A stretch of 64,000 nucleotides of DNA, taken from Gemmatimonadaceae bacterium. GTDB taxonomy: Bacteria > Gemmatimonadota > Gemmatimonadetes > Gemmatimonadales > Gemmatimonadaceae. Of this stretch, positions 27,401 through 36,943 are shown one piece after another. The first letter of the stretch is position 1. The number at the start of each line of letters is the position of its first letter. Under the pieces are notes generated by a model, which saw only the letters and a list, made by a program, of their open reading frames with translations, was not told the origin of the DNA and made no database searches. Position numbers and translations under genes: made by a program. The stretch lies in the NCBI GenBank assembly GCA_025934775.1, contig JAICWO010000013.1:1-64000 (forward strand). The letters run 5' to 3'.

Positions 27401-30400
27401 GAGCGCTTCGCGCGGGTAGATGAGCGCGCCAGCGAGCTCCTGAAAGAGCGCGACGTCCGCCGGAGCGATGTCGAGATCGCGCAGCTCGACTTCGGCTTCC
27501 GTGCGCGCCAAGCTCAATGCGCGATCGCTCGCGGCGCTGTCGCGATACCGGTCGGCAAGTTGAAGCGCCGCCTCTCGAGTCGAGGCCACCGCCGTCGTGA
27601 ACGCAATTGCCGCCGAACGGCCGGGCTCCACTCGAACGCGTACGCGCAGCGCGACGATCGGATCGAGCACCGCACCGACGGTCCCGGACAACGCGCCATC
27701 GCGGTCGAGCGCGAGTGGCGCGCGCGCCGTTCTGCCGCGGCCCAAGAAGCGCGCGCGATCGGTCTCACAGGAGATGTCTCCGATCAGCTCGCGGCCGCCG
27801 GCGACCACGTGGACGCACCACGGCCACGCCTCGTCGGCGGAGCGCGGCCGGCGGCTGGCCAACAGCGCGCCGTCCTGGACGCGTTCCGTCTCCACGAAGA
27901 GTTTCTGGAACGCCGGGTGGGCGCGATCCGCATCGCCGGGACAGAGCACGACTTCGCCGTAGCTGGTCAGCTCGACATCGCGCGTTACACGCGAGCGGTT
28001 GACGAGCGTCACCCGCCGCACCTCGGCCTGTTCGCTGGCGACCACGACGACTTCGGTGCGCGTCTCCACCGCGCCGTCGCGCCGCGCGAAGACGGCGCGA
28101 TCGGCCGCGAATGATGCCCGGTACCACGACGCCGGTGCACACGTCGGCTGGTGGCCGGCGGACCACACCGTCGCCGCGGTGAGATCCTTGATGTAGATCC
28201 AATGCCCGGTGTCGTCGCGCGTGCCGTCGGCGCGCCAGCGCAGGACATCGATGTTGTTGGCCCTGCTGTATCCGCTTCCCGCATTCGTGAGCAGCACGCT
28301 GTACGCGTGACCGCCGAGCAGCGCGACCTGCGGCTCGGGCGTGTGCGGCGTGCCGACTTCGCGCACGGCGATTCGCGTCGCCGACGCCGGGACTGGTATC
28401 GCCACGGGCGCGTTGGACTGCGCGGGCCGCGGAACGTACCGGCGCGGAATGCGCTCGTCGAGCAGCAGCGCGGTGGCGCGAACCGCGGCGTCGGCCATGA
28501 ACCGCCGCTGCCAGATTCCTTCATGCTCCGCGTCAGCGACGCTCAATGCATTGTCGAACGCGACGAGGGTCATCCCGATGTGATGGGCCATGTGCGTGCG
28601 CACGACCGCCGCGCGCTCGTCCTCGTCGTGCCGCGTGTAATCCAGCGCATCATAAAATCCGTAGGGGCCGAGTGCGCCCCACCGCTCGAGCTCCGCCATG
28701 TTGCGCAACGCCTCGTGGGCATCGGCGGCGAGCGCGAGCGCCGTTGCGTACGGCGCGACGACGAGATCCGAAGCAAGGCCGCGCTTGAGCGCGAGATCGG
28801 GCACACCGAACGCGCGGTACTGATAGGTGTCGTGACGATCGCGAAGATTGTACGCGGATTCCGAGACGCCCCACGGCACGCCGCGGATTTCGCCGTACGC
28901 GATTTGCCGCCGCACCGCCGAGTGACAGGTTTGATCGAGCAGCGAGAACGGCCGCGCCGGCATGACGAGGAGCGGCATGAGATACTCGAACATCGTGCCG
29001 CTCCACGACACGAGCGCCGTGGCGCCGTCGGCGACGCTGAGCGATCGCCCGAGATGGAACCAGTGTTCGACCGGCACGTCGCCTTTCGAGATCGCCATGA
29101 AGCTGGCCAATCGCGACTCCGAGGCGAGCAGGTCGTACAACGACTCGTCACGCGTGCCGGAGCGTGCATCGTAGCCGATCGAGAACAACCGCCGCCGTTC
29201 GTCGTAGACGAGTCGGAAGTCCATCGCCGTCGCCATCACTCGCGCGCGCGCCGCGAGCGCGTCGAGGCGCGCGACGAGGGCCGCGGCCGCGGGCGACGAC
29301 ACCGCGATCGCTCGAAGCGAGACCGACGCATCGCATTCCGGATCGAGATCGAAGCTCGACAATTCGTCCGCCGTGGCTTGCAGACGCTGTCGCTCCCACA
29401 GCGCCGCCGCCGCACTGTCGGAATTGGCCGTCGCGCGCCGGCGCAGCTCGAGCATCGCGGCCTGATAGGCGAGCAACCGCTCGCCGATCCACGTGCCCCG
29501 CGCGTTCTCCCGTGATCCGCTCTCGATTTCGATCGCGGCCCACACGCGACCGTCATCGACCGGCGCGATTGCCATCTCCAAACACCCCTGCGCGAGCGCG
29601 ATGAGATGCCCCGCGAGATTGCCCGAGTCGACAGTCGAGACATACGGCGGATCGAGCACGGCGAGATCGGACAGATCGTACCAGTTGTAGAAATGGCCGT
29701 GGATGCGCGGCATTCTGTCCATGGCATCGAGCGCCCGTTCGAGCCGGCCCACCGTCTCGCCGCGCGTCAGCAATCCAAGATCGGCGGCTGACGCCGTCGC
29801 GAGCAGTTGGAGTCCGATGTTCGTCGGCGAGGTGCGCGACGCGATGAGCGGTTTCGGCGTCTCCTGGAAATTATCCGGCGCGAGCCAGTGCGTTTCCTCG
29901 GTGACGAACCGCTCGAAGTATCTCCAGTGATGGAGCGCATACCGCAACGCCGCCGCGCGCTCACCGTCGTCGAGCACGAGGGACCGACGGCGAAGGGGCG
30001 AGCCCAGGGCCAGCGCCGCCTCCGGTACCAGCATCCACGCGCAGGTCAACGCGGTCCACGCGCCGGCCGTCAGCCACCACGCGGCGTCTCGCACGATCGG
30101 ATCGGCGGCGGCGTGCCACGCCACGCCGGCCATGATGCTCGCGCCCAACAGCACCGATGGCCACATGCGCCGCCACACCGATCGTCGATCGTGTCCGGTC
30201 GTTTGTTCGGCGTGCGACGCCGTTTGCCACTCGAGCATACGGCGGCGTGTCCAACACACGCGCACCAGCGTCCGCCCGATCGCGTCGATGGCCAGCAGCG
30301 CCTGGTCGGGCAGCAGGACCACGGCCAACGCGAGCTGCTCGAGCGCGCGCGATGCATCGCGCGCGATTGCCCTGTAGTACGGCCTCCACGCCTGCTCGCG

Positions 30401-33046
30401 TGGCGGGCGCGCCGCCGCGAACACCAGCGGCGCGATCCACGGAGTCGCGAACGCCGCGAGCGCAGCCGCCGTCCACGCCATCCACGATCCGGGCAGGATC
30501 ATCAATCCGGCGGCGATCCAGAGCAGCACCGCGGCCGGCGTCGCGCTGCGACGCAGATTGTCGGCGATCTTCCATCGTGAGAGCGCCGACAACGGATGGC
30601 GATTGGCGCCGGCATGACCGGGTACGCGCGCCGACAGCCAACGAAGCAGCTGCCAGTCTCCGCGAATCCATCGGTGTGCACGACGCCTCGACGTGAGATA
30701 GCGCGACGGGTAATCGTCGAACACTTCGATATCAGTCACGAGTCCCGCGCGCGCGAACGTTCCTTCGAGCAAGTCGTGGCTGAGCAAACTGTTCTCGGGA
30801 AATCGGCCGTCGGTCGCTTGTCGAACGACGTCGACGTCGTAGATCCCCTTGCCCGTGAACGTGCCCTCGCCGAAGAGATCCTGGTACACGTCCGACACGG
30901 CGGTCGTGTACGGATCGACACCGGGATGCCCGGAATAGATCGCGGCGAATCGCGACTCGCTCGCACTCGGCAGCGACACGCTCACGCGCGGCTGCAGAAT
31001 CCCATAGCCGCGTACGACGCGGCCGCGCGACGGGTCGTACACGGCGCGATTCAGCGGGTGCGCGATCGTTCCGACCAGCGCCGCGGCGGCGGACCGCGGA
31101 AGGATCGTGTCGGCGTCGAGCGTGATCACGTAACGGGCGTGGCGCAGCCATTCGAGGTCGCCCTCGCGGGTCGCGAACGCATCGCGGCCCGCGCCCCGAA
31201 TGAATTCGTTGAACTCGACGAGCTTCCCGCGCTTGCGCTCCCAGCCCATCCACACGGCGTCGGCGGCGTTCCACCGCCGCGCGCGATGCAAGAGGTAGAA
31301 AGGCGCCTCCGACTCGCGTTCGCCGCGATGCGCCTCGTTCAATGACCGAATGCCGGCGACCGCGGCCTCGACGATCGCCGCGTCGTCTGCGCCGTGCTCG
31401 GTGGCCGCATCGCGAAAATCGCTCAGCAGCGCGAAGCGCACCTCAGGATCGCGGTTCGCGAGGAACTGCGCTTCGATGTGATCGAGCGCGCGCGTCACCG
31501 CGTCCAGACCAGCCAAGAGCAACGGCACGACGACGATCGTGCGATCCTGCGCCGGAACGGCGTCGGCATAGTCGAGCCGCGGAAGACGCGACGCGGGAAT
31601 GACGAGGTTGACGAACTGATGGACGATCGCGACGGCGGCGTCCGCGGCGGGAAGACCCGCCAACGCGGCCGCGATCGCGAACCACAGCGTGCGATCCGCG
31701 GGCGCGACGACCAGCAATGGCGAGAGGAGCGCGCCCAGCGCCGCCGCGAACACGACCGACAGCGCCCCGAAATACGACGCGGCAGGATGCGCGAGAATGC
31801 TCGCTCGAAGCCGCGCGGCGTATTCACCGCGAAATTCACAAACGCGCTCGAATGCCGGCCGCCCTTGGCCGATCAAATAGTGGCCGACGTGATGACACCG
31901 CGCGTCGGCGCCATCTTCGGCGGCCGCGCGCGCGGCACCAATGGCCTTCGCGGCGACGTCGTGCTCGTCGAGCCTCGAGCCTTTGGCGATTCGCTCGACC
32001 GCGTGCCGGTACTGATCGCGCGTGGCGCGCGTCATCTGGGCGTACGTCCGTGATGGATCATCGCGCAACGTCGCTTCGACGACGCTCACCGCTTCCACCA
32101 GCGAGGTCCAATCGATGTTCACGACGTGGCGCAGGCTCGCGATGGAGTTTGCCATCACGAGCTGTGTCAGGGCCAGTTCTTGGGCCGAGCGCTGCGCCGC
32201 ATCTTCCACCGTCATGATGTCTTCGGCGAGCCACTGCTCGAGCCAGACGAGCGGCATGAAGTCGGCTCGCCGGCTCCGAATCTGCTGGAGGAATCGCGTG
32301 AGAAAGGCCGGCGACAGGCGCGGGCCACGGTGGACGAACGCCGCGAGCTCGTGCTCGTCCGCTGGACTTGGCGCGATGAGGCGCGACACCCAGGCGTCGG
32401 CGGAGGCCCGATCGGCCACATCGCGCGACGCCCGGAGCGCCATGCGTCGAACGTTCTCGAGGTATCCGATCCGCAACATCGCCGGGATCGCCCAGAGCTC
32501 ACCCAACGTGAGCGCGCTCACGCGCTGGTATTCGGCGACGATGAGCGCCACGCTCCCCTCCTCGAGCCGGCCATCCGTGTGCGTGATCAACTCGACGATG
32601 ATGTCGTAGATCCGCGGATACCCGTCCCGTGGTCCGTCGCCCGCGAGCTTCGGCAATTCCCGGTAGTAGCCGGCCGGGAGCATCGACCGGATCTCCGGCA
32701 GTTGCTCCATCACGACGAAGAAGTTGTCGAGCAGCCATGCGCCCGCGGGTCCAACGTCCTCGCCGTTCGCGGACGCCGCCGCGAGTGTGTCGCGCGCCGC
32801 GATCAACGCGCGCTCAGTCGCGTCCAACTGCGCGATGAGCGGTCCACGGTCGCGGCGCCGAAACCACTGCGTCGACGCGACGGGCGCCAGCGTGTGCCGT
32901 CGCGCCAACCGTCGCGCGTGCGACGCGAGGCGCGCCGCACCGAAGATCTCGCCCTTCATCGGGCGCCGCTCGTGCGAGTCGTGCTCCTCGAGCGCATCCG
33001 GCGCGGCGGCGGGCGGCCGGCGGAGCGTTCGCGAATGGGCCGTCAC
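24464..33046 (-). CDS. ndvB: Cyclic beta-1,2-glucan synthase
   Basis: 2860 residues, the usual length of ChvB/NdvB/Cgs (about 2800-2870). The N-terminal third contains inner-membrane segments and the GT84 glycosyltransferase: RYVITLDADTILPRSAAA near residue 645 (DxD-type site) and the substrate-channel motif RRAHRWIRGDWQLLRWL near 789. The middle and C-terminal parts are GH94-type: glucoamylase-like and phosphorylase domains, with the GH94 motif GAGDWNDGMNRVG near 2535 that carries the general acid Asp. The protein makes and cyclises periplasmic beta-1,2-glucans, adjusting chain length by phosphorolysis. Its start overlaps the stop of the 33043-33336 gene by ATGA, so both are cotranslated. 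No cyclic-glucan exporter (ndvA) gene is in view. Confidence 0.96.
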   Translation of the reverse strand: MTAHSRTLRRPPAAAPDALEEHDSHERRPMKGEIFGAARLASHARRLARRHTLAPVASTQWFRRRDRGPLIAQLDATERALIAARDTLAAASANGEDVGPAGAWLLDNFFVVMEQLPEIRSMLPAGYYRELPKLAGDGPRDGYPRIYDIIVELITHTDGRLEEGSVALIVAEYQRVSALTLGELWAIPAMLRIGYLENVRRMALRASRDVADRASADAWVSRLIAPSPADEHELAAFVHRGPRLSPAFLTRFLQQIRSRRADFMPLVWLEQWLAEDIMTVEDAAQRSAQELALTQLVMANSIASLRHVVNIDWTSLVEAVSVVEATLRDDPSRTYAQMTRATRDQYRHAVERIAKGSRLDEHDVAAKAIGAARAAAEDGADARCHHVGHYLIGQGRPAFERVCEFRGEYAARLRASILAHPAASYFGALSVVFAAALGALLSPLLVVAPADRTLWFAIAAALAGLPAADAAVAIVHQFVNLVIPASRLPRLDYADAVPAQDRTIVVVPLLLAGLDAVTRALDHIEAQFLANRDPEVRFALLSDFRDAATEHGADDAAIVEAAVAGIRSLNEAHRGERESEAPFYLLHRARRWNAADAVWMGWERKRGKLVEFNEFIRGAGRDAFATREGDLEWLRHARYVITLDADTILPRSAAAALVGTIAHPLNRAVYDPSRGRVVRGYGILQPRVSVSLPSASESRFAAIYSGHPGVDPYTTAVSDVYQDLFGEGTFTGKGIYDVDVVRQATDGRFPENSLLSHDLLEGTFARAGLVTDIEVFDDYPSRYLTSRRRAHRWIRGDWQLLRWLSARVPGHAGANRHPLSALSRWKIADNLRRSATPAAVLLWIAAGLMILPGSWMAWTAAALAAFATPWIAPLVFAAARPPREQAWRPYYRAIARDASRALEQLALAVVLLPDQALLAIDAIGRTLVRVCWTRRRMLEWQTASHAEQTTGHDRRSVWRRMWPSVLLGASIMAGVAWHAAADPIVRDAAWWLTAGAWTALTCAWMLVPEAALALGSPLRRRSLVLDDGERAAALRYALHHWRYFERFVTEETHWLAPDNFQETPKPLIASRTSPTNIGLQLLATASAADLGLLTRGETVGRLERALDAMDRMPRIHGHFYNWYDLSDLAVLDPPYVSTVDSGNLAGHLIALAQGCLEMAIAPVDDGRVWAAIEIESGSRENARGTWIGERLLAYQAAMLELRRRATANSDSAAAALWERQRLQATADELSSFDLDPECDASVSLRAIAVSSPAAAALVARLDALAARARVMATAMDFRLVYDERRRLFSIGYDARSGTRDESLYDLLASESRLASFMAISKGDVPVEHWFHLGRSLSVADGATALVSWSGTMFEYLMPLLVMPARPFSLLDQTCHSAVRRQIAYGEIRGVPWGVSESAYNLRDRHDTYQYRAFGVPDLALKRGLASDLVVAPYATALALAADAHEALRNMAELERWGALGPYGFYDALDYTRHDEDERAAVVRTHMAHHIGMTLVAFDNALSVADAEHEGIWQRRFMADAAVRATALLLDERIPRRYVPRPAQSNAPVAIPVPASATRIAVREVGTPHTPEPQVALLGGHAYSVLLTNAGSGYSRANNIDVLRWRADGTRDDTGHWIYIKDLTAATVWSAGHQPTCAPASWYRASFAADRAVFARRDGAVETRTEVVVVASEQAEVRRVTLVNRSRVTRDVELTSYGEVVLCPGDADRAHPAFQKLFVETERVQDGALLASRRPRSADEAWPWCVHVVAGGRELIGDISCETDRARFLGRGRTARAPLALDRDGALSGTVGAVLDPIVALRVRVRVEPGRSAAIAFTTAVASTREAALQLADRYRDSAASDRALSLARTEAEVELRDLDIAPADVALFQELAGALIYPREALRASAAERAAVTIGQTALWTQGISGDWPIVLATIRAPAGLASVRQLLVAHRYWRMKGIRSDLVILNTKVHSYAQELHDQLMTVAMASSEGGVLEQPGGVFVRRADHLSADEIALLRTVARIQVACDGVGLGEIVAANLLSHAARAPAEASAKDDDGARSPAADVDGWRVAPPANGYGGLTAAGDYAVDVAGEQVPPAPWANIIANPAIGFCVTERGGGFAWAENSYFFRLTPWSNDPICDPCGEVIYVRDTETGETWSPTPGPNPAAGRASPSPRYEVTHAPGMTRFSHTRGDLATQLTLGVPRADAVKIAHLRIVNHAAKPRHLSLTSYVEWVLGPQREHSRHQLHTRYDATSGAVLAQNFFAPDFANRVAFSWISERVTSYTARRDQFIGRNGDLVSPAGLPAAQLSGAAGAGYDPCAALRCSIVLDPGEARDVVVLLGVAENDDAARGLIERYAATGAAANAIREAAGAWNDRLSVITARTPDPDFDVMLNRWSLYQALSCRMWARSAFYQSSGAYGFRDQLQDSMAMVYAEPAVTRAHLLHAASRQFVEGDVQHWWHEPSGRGVRTRFSDDLAWLPFVADHYLRVTGDSSVLDERVAYLDMRQLLPGEQEAYDLPAVSSHTGSLYEHCMRAIERACTVGDHGLPLIGAGDWNDGMNRVGVRGKGESVWLAWFLAATLRGFSRHAERRGDADSAMRWRARADGYAAAAERSGWDGAWYRRAFYDDGAPLGAAADDECRIDAIAQSWAVLSGAGDPERARIAMQSVNAHLIRDDTGLLLLLAPPFDRSPRDPGYIKGYLPGTRENGAQYTHAALWTVLAFARLGDGDRAAALMRMLNPLSRTRTPDDARRYATEPYVIAGDVYAAPGHEGRGGWSWYTGAASWSYRVALEGILGFEKRGAQLRFDPCMPAAWPGFELDYRFGGSVYAVSVTNSTNGSRGVLSMVVDGTAVTDGWINLVDDGLRHTVDIALGGHRRAP

Positions 33047-33336
33047 GCCTCGGGCAGCACCGTCGCGGCGCCCAGAAGATCCTCGAGCTCATCCTCGCGC
33101 ATCTCGTCCCACCGCGCGGGAATGGGCGTGAGTTGCCGGCGGTGGCGCGCCGACTCGAATTGCAAGCAGGGCGTCGCGAGGTCGCGCGTCGCAAATCGCG
33201 CGGCCCCGGCGACGCGTCCATGCGAGCGCGGCGCGTTCCGCCGCTCCCGCGCGCCGATGAGCGTGAGCACGCGCGGCGGCGCCTCCGACACCGTCCACGC
33301 ACGGCCATCGCGGTCCGTGAAGCTGCGACGAATCAT
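33043..33336 (-). CDS. Small conserved hypothetical protein upstream of the glucan synthase
   Basis: 97 residues from MIRRSFTDRDGRAWTV at 33336; an upstream ATG at 33387 is open but has a less typical N terminus. The opening RRSFTDRDGRAWTVSEAPPR looks like a small beta-rich module, and the C terminus is acidic (MREDELEDLLGAATVLPEA). Its stop overlaps the start of ndvB by four bases, which argues for a real, translated gene. I do not recognise a function. Confidence 0.65.
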   Translation of the reverse strand: MIRRSFTDRDGRAWTVSEAPPRVLTLIGARERRNAPRSHGRVAGAARFATRDLATPCLQFESARHRRQLTPIPARWDEMREDELEDLLGAATVLPEA

Positions 33337-33379
33337 GATGGCCGTTCCGATGACCGGCGCGCGCGGATCGTCACTCGGC

Positions 33380-33560
33380 GGGCGCATCGGTGCGCGCGTC
33401 GTGAACGTACGTCAACGGGTCCCACCGGCCGCCGCTGGTCGCGATGACGGTGTATCCGTTGGACTCGCGAGTCGCGCGAAGCGCGCGCGTGAGTCGGCGT
33501 CCGGCTCGACGCCGAGGACGGTTCGGTCAGCGGTTCGGCGCATCGCGCACCCGATCAGAG
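33380..33560 (-). pseudogene. Possible degenerate response-regulator receiver fragment
   Basis: On the minus strand RTVLGVEPDADSRARFARL in one frame is followed one base out of phase by SNGYTVIATSGGRWD. Together they resemble beta1-alpha1-beta2 of a receiver domain (VLVVEDDxDxRxLLxxLLExxGYxVxxAxxG). No phospho-acceptor region follows. The resemblance is short and the call tentative. Confidence 0.3.
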
Positions 33561-33911
33561 GACAGCTGGACCGAGAGGCTCTCGAGTCGCCGGGGCCGTA
33601 ATGCCCGCGAGACCAGGGGGAGGTGGCCGCACGGGCCACACACCAGCACCTGAAATATACACCAGCACGGGGTCCTTCGCTCGGCGCCGGCGGAAACCCT
33701 GGACGATTTAGAAAACCAAAAACTCGAGCAGCAGCAGCCGCAGCTCGAGGGCACGGCGCGTAATGTGCTAGATTGCGACAGAGCTGGTGAGCAGCCGTGT
33801 GGCTGCCCGTTTGGGGCTTCGGCATCGCGACGCGCGCGCCGGCCCTCCGAGCCATTCCTGGTCAGCCCACTCCCGTGTTCGCGGAGGCACCATGGTTCGG
33901 TCGCGCCCCGA
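33561..33911. other. Intergenic region upstream of the seven-gene KaiC/EPS operon
   Basis: About 350 bp with no convincing gene. The frames that cross it are Ala/Arg-rich shadows. It should contain the promoter of the operon starting at 33912, but no clear hexamers are visible. A direct repeat of ACCAGCAC occurs at about 33643 and 33661. Confidence 0.4.
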
Positions 33912-34316
33912 ATGCTGACGGATGCGTCGGCGTGCCGGGTCATTCTCGTCGCCGAGCGCGATCGCAACGTTCGCGATCTCCAGTCGTTCGCGCTCGAGTC
34001 CGCCGGCTTCGTCGTTGCATTCGTCGACGACGGCGAAGCGGCGTTCGCCTACGCGACCGCGAACGCGGCCGCGCTGATCGTCACCGAGATCCTCATTCCC
34101 AAGCTCGACGGCCTGACGCTCTGCCGCCGGCTTCGCGCCGAGCCGGCGACGCGGGACGTCCCGGTGCTCGTGTTCAGCATTCTCGCCGCCGCGACGCGCG
34201 CCGAGGAAGCGGGCGCCAGCGCATTTCTCCGCAAGCCGTTCATCGAGTCCACGTTCATCGCCACGGTCAGTGCGCTGACCAAAGTCCAGGATCACGTTAT
34301 GGCAGTTGTCACATGA
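33912..34316 (+). CDS. Receiver-only response regulator with Glu at the phosphorylation site
   Basis: 134 residues, a single receiver domain. The beta3 strand reads ALIVTEILIPKLDG where family members have LVxTDIxMPxxDG, so the phospho-acceptor Asp is replaced by Glu. The acidic pocket (VAERDRN) is altered as well, but the conserved Lys is present in FLRKPF. A Glu here often mimics the phosphorylated state, so this protein may be permanently active or a scaffold. It is the first gene of the operon: its stop overlaps the start of the KaiC-like gene (ATGA at 34313). Confidence 0.88.
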   Translation: MLTDASACRVILVAERDRNVRDLQSFALESAGFVVAFVDDGEAAFAYATANAAALIVTEILIPKLDGLTLCRRLRAEPATRDVPVLVFSILAAATRAEEAGASAFLRKPFIESTFIATVSALTKVQDHVMAVVT

Positions 34317-35740
34317 GTAGTCTATTACAACCCGAACGCCGCCTGGTGCGTGATCTCGGCGGCGAGAGCGGCGACCGCATGCGGTCGGGCAATCGCGAGG
34401 CCGACTACATCCTCGGCGGCGGGTTCCCGACGAATTCGATCAACATCGTCATGGGCCACCCGGGCTCCGGCAAGACGATCTTCGCCGAGCAGCTGATCTT
34501 CGACAACGCGGCGGGCGACCGGCCCATTCTCTACTTCACGACGTTGTCGGAGCCGCTCTCCAAAGTCGTGCGCTATCTCCAAGGCTTTCGCTTTTTCGAC
34601 GAGACCAAGCTCGGCACGGAGGTCATCTACGAGGATGTCGGCGACCAGTTGTCCAAGGAGGGGCCGGCCATCCTGATTCCGGTGCTCAAGGAAGCGATTC
34701 GCACGCTCGCGCCAAAGATCATCGTCATCGATTCGTTCAAGGCCGTGCACGATCTCATGCCCTCGGACGGCGACCGGCGCCGGCTCGTCTACGAGCTCAC
34801 GGCGCTGCTGACGGCCTATGGAACGACGGCCTTCCTCCTCGGCGAATACACCGAGGACGACATTCTGCGGTACCCCGAGTTCGCCATCGCGGACGGCATC
34901 GTCGAGATGTCGCGCCGCCGGCTCGGCAATCGCGACGAACGATATTTCCGCGTCTACAAGCTGCGCGGCAGCAAGTATCTCGAAGGCGCGCACGCATTCC
35001 GGATCACCGATGCGGGCTTGGACATGTATCCGCGGCTCGTGAGCCCCTCGATGCCCGAAGGGTACGAGCCGCCGGACGAGCGGATTTCGACGGGCATCGC
35101 CGGCCTCGATCGCATGCTCGAGGGCGGTATCTGGCGCGGCACGACGACGCTCCTGGCCGGACCATCGGGTGCCGGAAAGACCACGATCGGCCTGCAATTC
35201 GCGCTGGAGGGCGCGCGCCAGGGCGAGCCAAGTCTGTATATGAATTTTCAGGAAAACCCCTCGCAGCTCATGCGCACCATCCGCAGCCTGGGGGTCGACT
35301 TGGAAGAAGCGCAGGCGCATGGACTCCAGCTCGTGTACGCGTCGCCGGTCGAATTGCAGATCGACAGCATCATCGTCGACATGTTTCGCCGCATTCAACA
35401 GGGCAAGATTCGCCGAGTCGTCATCGACGCGCTCGGCGATCTCGCGAGCGCGGCGACGGATCAACAGCGGTTGCACGATTATCTCTATGCGCTCGTGCAG
35501 CATTTCGCCGTGAGCACCATTACGAGCATCCTCAACTTCGAGACGACGGCCAATTCCGTGTCCATTCAGGGCGTGCAGAACGCCATGAGCTATCTGTCGG
35601 ACAATGTCCTGCTGCTCACCGTGGGTGGCGAGGAAACCACGCGCCGGACGATCCGCATTCTCAAGACGCGCGGCAGCGCGCACGACCTCCGGATTCGAGA
35701 GGTGATCATCACCGGCGCCGGCGTGGAGATCGTGGAGTGA
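34313..35740 (+). CDS. KaiC-like double RecA-fold ATPase, copy 1
   Basis: 475 residues from ATG 34313. Two tandem KaiC domains: the first with Walker A GHPGSGKT and Walker B KIIVIDSF, the second with GPSGAGKTT and RRVVIDALGDLA. The usual catalytic acidic pair is SE in the first domain (TTLSEP) and QE in the second (NFQENP). No kaiA or kaiB gene is present, so this is one of the KaiC relatives used in bacterial signalling rather than a clock. It is flanked by a receiver and a histidine kinase with start/stop overlaps on both sides. It probably forms ATP-dependent hexamers that relay signals to the kinase. Paralogue at 42219. Confidence 0.92.
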   Translation: MSSLLQPERRLVRDLGGESGDRMRSGNREADYILGGGFPTNSINIVMGHPGSGKTIFAEQLIFDNAAGDRPILYFTTLSEPLSKVVRYLQGFRFFDETKLGTEVIYEDVGDQLSKEGPAILIPVLKEAIRTLAPKIIVIDSFKAVHDLMPSDGDRRRLVYELTALLTAYGTTAFLLGEYTEDDILRYPEFAIADGIVEMSRRRLGNRDERYFRVYKLRGSKYLEGAHAFRITDAGLDMYPRLVSPSMPEGYEPPDERISTGIAGLDRMLEGGIWRGTTTLLAGPSGAGKTTIGLQFALEGARQGEPSLYMNFQENPSQLMRTIRSLGVDLEEAQAHGLQLVYASPVELQIDSIIVDMFRRIQQGKIRRVVIDALGDLASAATDQQRLHDYLYALVQHFAVSTITSILNFETTANSVSIQGVQNAMSYLSDNVLLLTVGGEETTRRTIRILKTRGSAHDLRIREVIITGAGVEIVE

Positions 35741-36939
35741 TGATCGGAGGTCAGGCCCGCGGCGTGTCGCCGCGGGTTGAGCAACTTCGAAAGCTCTCTG
35801 ACATCAATCGGGCCTTCTCGTACACCACCTCGCTCGACGAAGTCGCCCGGCTCACCGTCGAACAGGGTGTCGAGCTGCTGTCGGCTCCCGCAGCCGTGTT
35901 GATGCTCCAGGATATCAACGATCTGCTGCAGGTGCGCGCCGCCTACGGCGTCGCGCCGGATCGAGTGGCGCGCTTCCGGGCTCCCTTGTCGGACGAGGTC
36001 GTGGCACGGCTCGGCGGACTGCTCGACGTGCCCGGCGATCAACTGCTCGCGGTCCCGCTCGTCGCCCGCGGAACGGTGATCGGGCTCCTCGCCCTCGCGC
36101 TCGACCGGCCGGCCGTCGACATCGATGAATGGCTGCTCTCGGCGCTCGCGGATCAAGCCGCGTCCGCGCTGGAGAACGCGCGCCTCTTTGGCGAGGTGCG
36201 CGTGGAGTTGGCCGATCAACTTCGCGCCAGCAAAGGCGCCACCGACGCCAAGGATCGCGCGCTCTCCACGCTCGCGCATGACATCCGCAGTCCCCTCGGC
36301 GCGATCGAGGGATACTGCACCATCATGGAAGATGGGTTGTACGGCGAGATCACGGGCAAACAGCGCGAAGGGTTGGGCCGCATCCGCATGGCGGGGCGGC
36401 ATCTCCTCTCGCTGCTCGACAACGTCATGGACATGGCGCGGCTCAGCGCGGGCGCCATCACCGTCCGCAGCGAGCCGGTCCGCCTCCTCGAGGTCGCGAG
36501 CGAAGCCGTGGATTTGCTCACGCCGGCTTCGTACGCGAAGCGGCAGCGGCTCCAGCTGCTCGGCGGACCCGACGTCGTGGTGATCGGCGACGGGGCGCGG
36601 CTGCGCCAGGTGCTGGTGAATCTCGTCGGCAACGCCGTGAAGTTTACGGGCGCCGAGGGCTCGATCACGTTGAGCACAGCGGAACGCGTGAACGACCTTG
36701 GCCCATGCGGCGAAGTTCGCGTGTCGGACAATGGGCCCGGCATCTCGCGCGCCGATCAAGCGTCGATCTTCGAGCCGTATTATCGCAGCGAGACGACGGC
36801 GGCCGCGCCGGGCGTGGGACTTGGGCTGGCCATCTCCGACGCGCTCATCAGGCAGATGAACGGACGGATGGAGGTCGAAAGTCACCTTGGCGCGGGCTCG
36901 TGCTTCTCGATCCAACTGCCGATGGCGGCCGCCATATGA
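35740..36939 (+). CDS. GAF-domain sensor histidine kinase
   Basis: 399 residues from ATG 35740, overlapping the KaiC stop by one base. A GAF domain spans about residues 20-165 (LTVEQGVELLSAPAAVLMLQ ... DQAASALENARLF), then HisKA with the phospho-His in STLAHDIRSPLGAIEG, and HATPase_c with N box VLVNLVGNAVKFT, VSDNGPGIS and GVGLGLAISDAL. No membrane segment, so it is a cytosolic kinase likely reading a small-molecule or protein signal through GAF. The next gene is a canonical response regulator, its probable partner. Confidence 0.95.
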   Translation: MIGGQARGVSPRVEQLRKLSDINRAFSYTTSLDEVARLTVEQGVELLSAPAAVLMLQDINDLLQVRAAYGVAPDRVARFRAPLSDEVVARLGGLLDVPGDQLLAVPLVARGTVIGLLALALDRPAVDIDEWLLSALADQAASALENARLFGEVRVELADQLRASKGATDAKDRALSTLAHDIRSPLGAIEGYCTIMEDGLYGEITGKQREGLGRIRMAGRHLLSLLDNVMDMARLSAGAITVRSEPVRLLEVASEAVDLLTPASYAKRQRLQLLGGPDVVVIGDGARLRQVLVNLVGNAVKFTGAEGSITLSTAERVNDLGPCGEVRVSDNGPGISRADQASIFEPYYRSETTAAAPGVGLGLAISDALIRQMNGRMEVESHLGAGSCFSIQLPMAAAI

Positions 36940-36943
36940 CGTC

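Noticed and set aside
7089-33725. Similar GTTTTTGG-TTTT words at about 7089 (plus strand) and about 33710 (minus strand)
   Set aside because: Only about 12 bases agree, with no shared flanks or hairpin; treated as coincidence.
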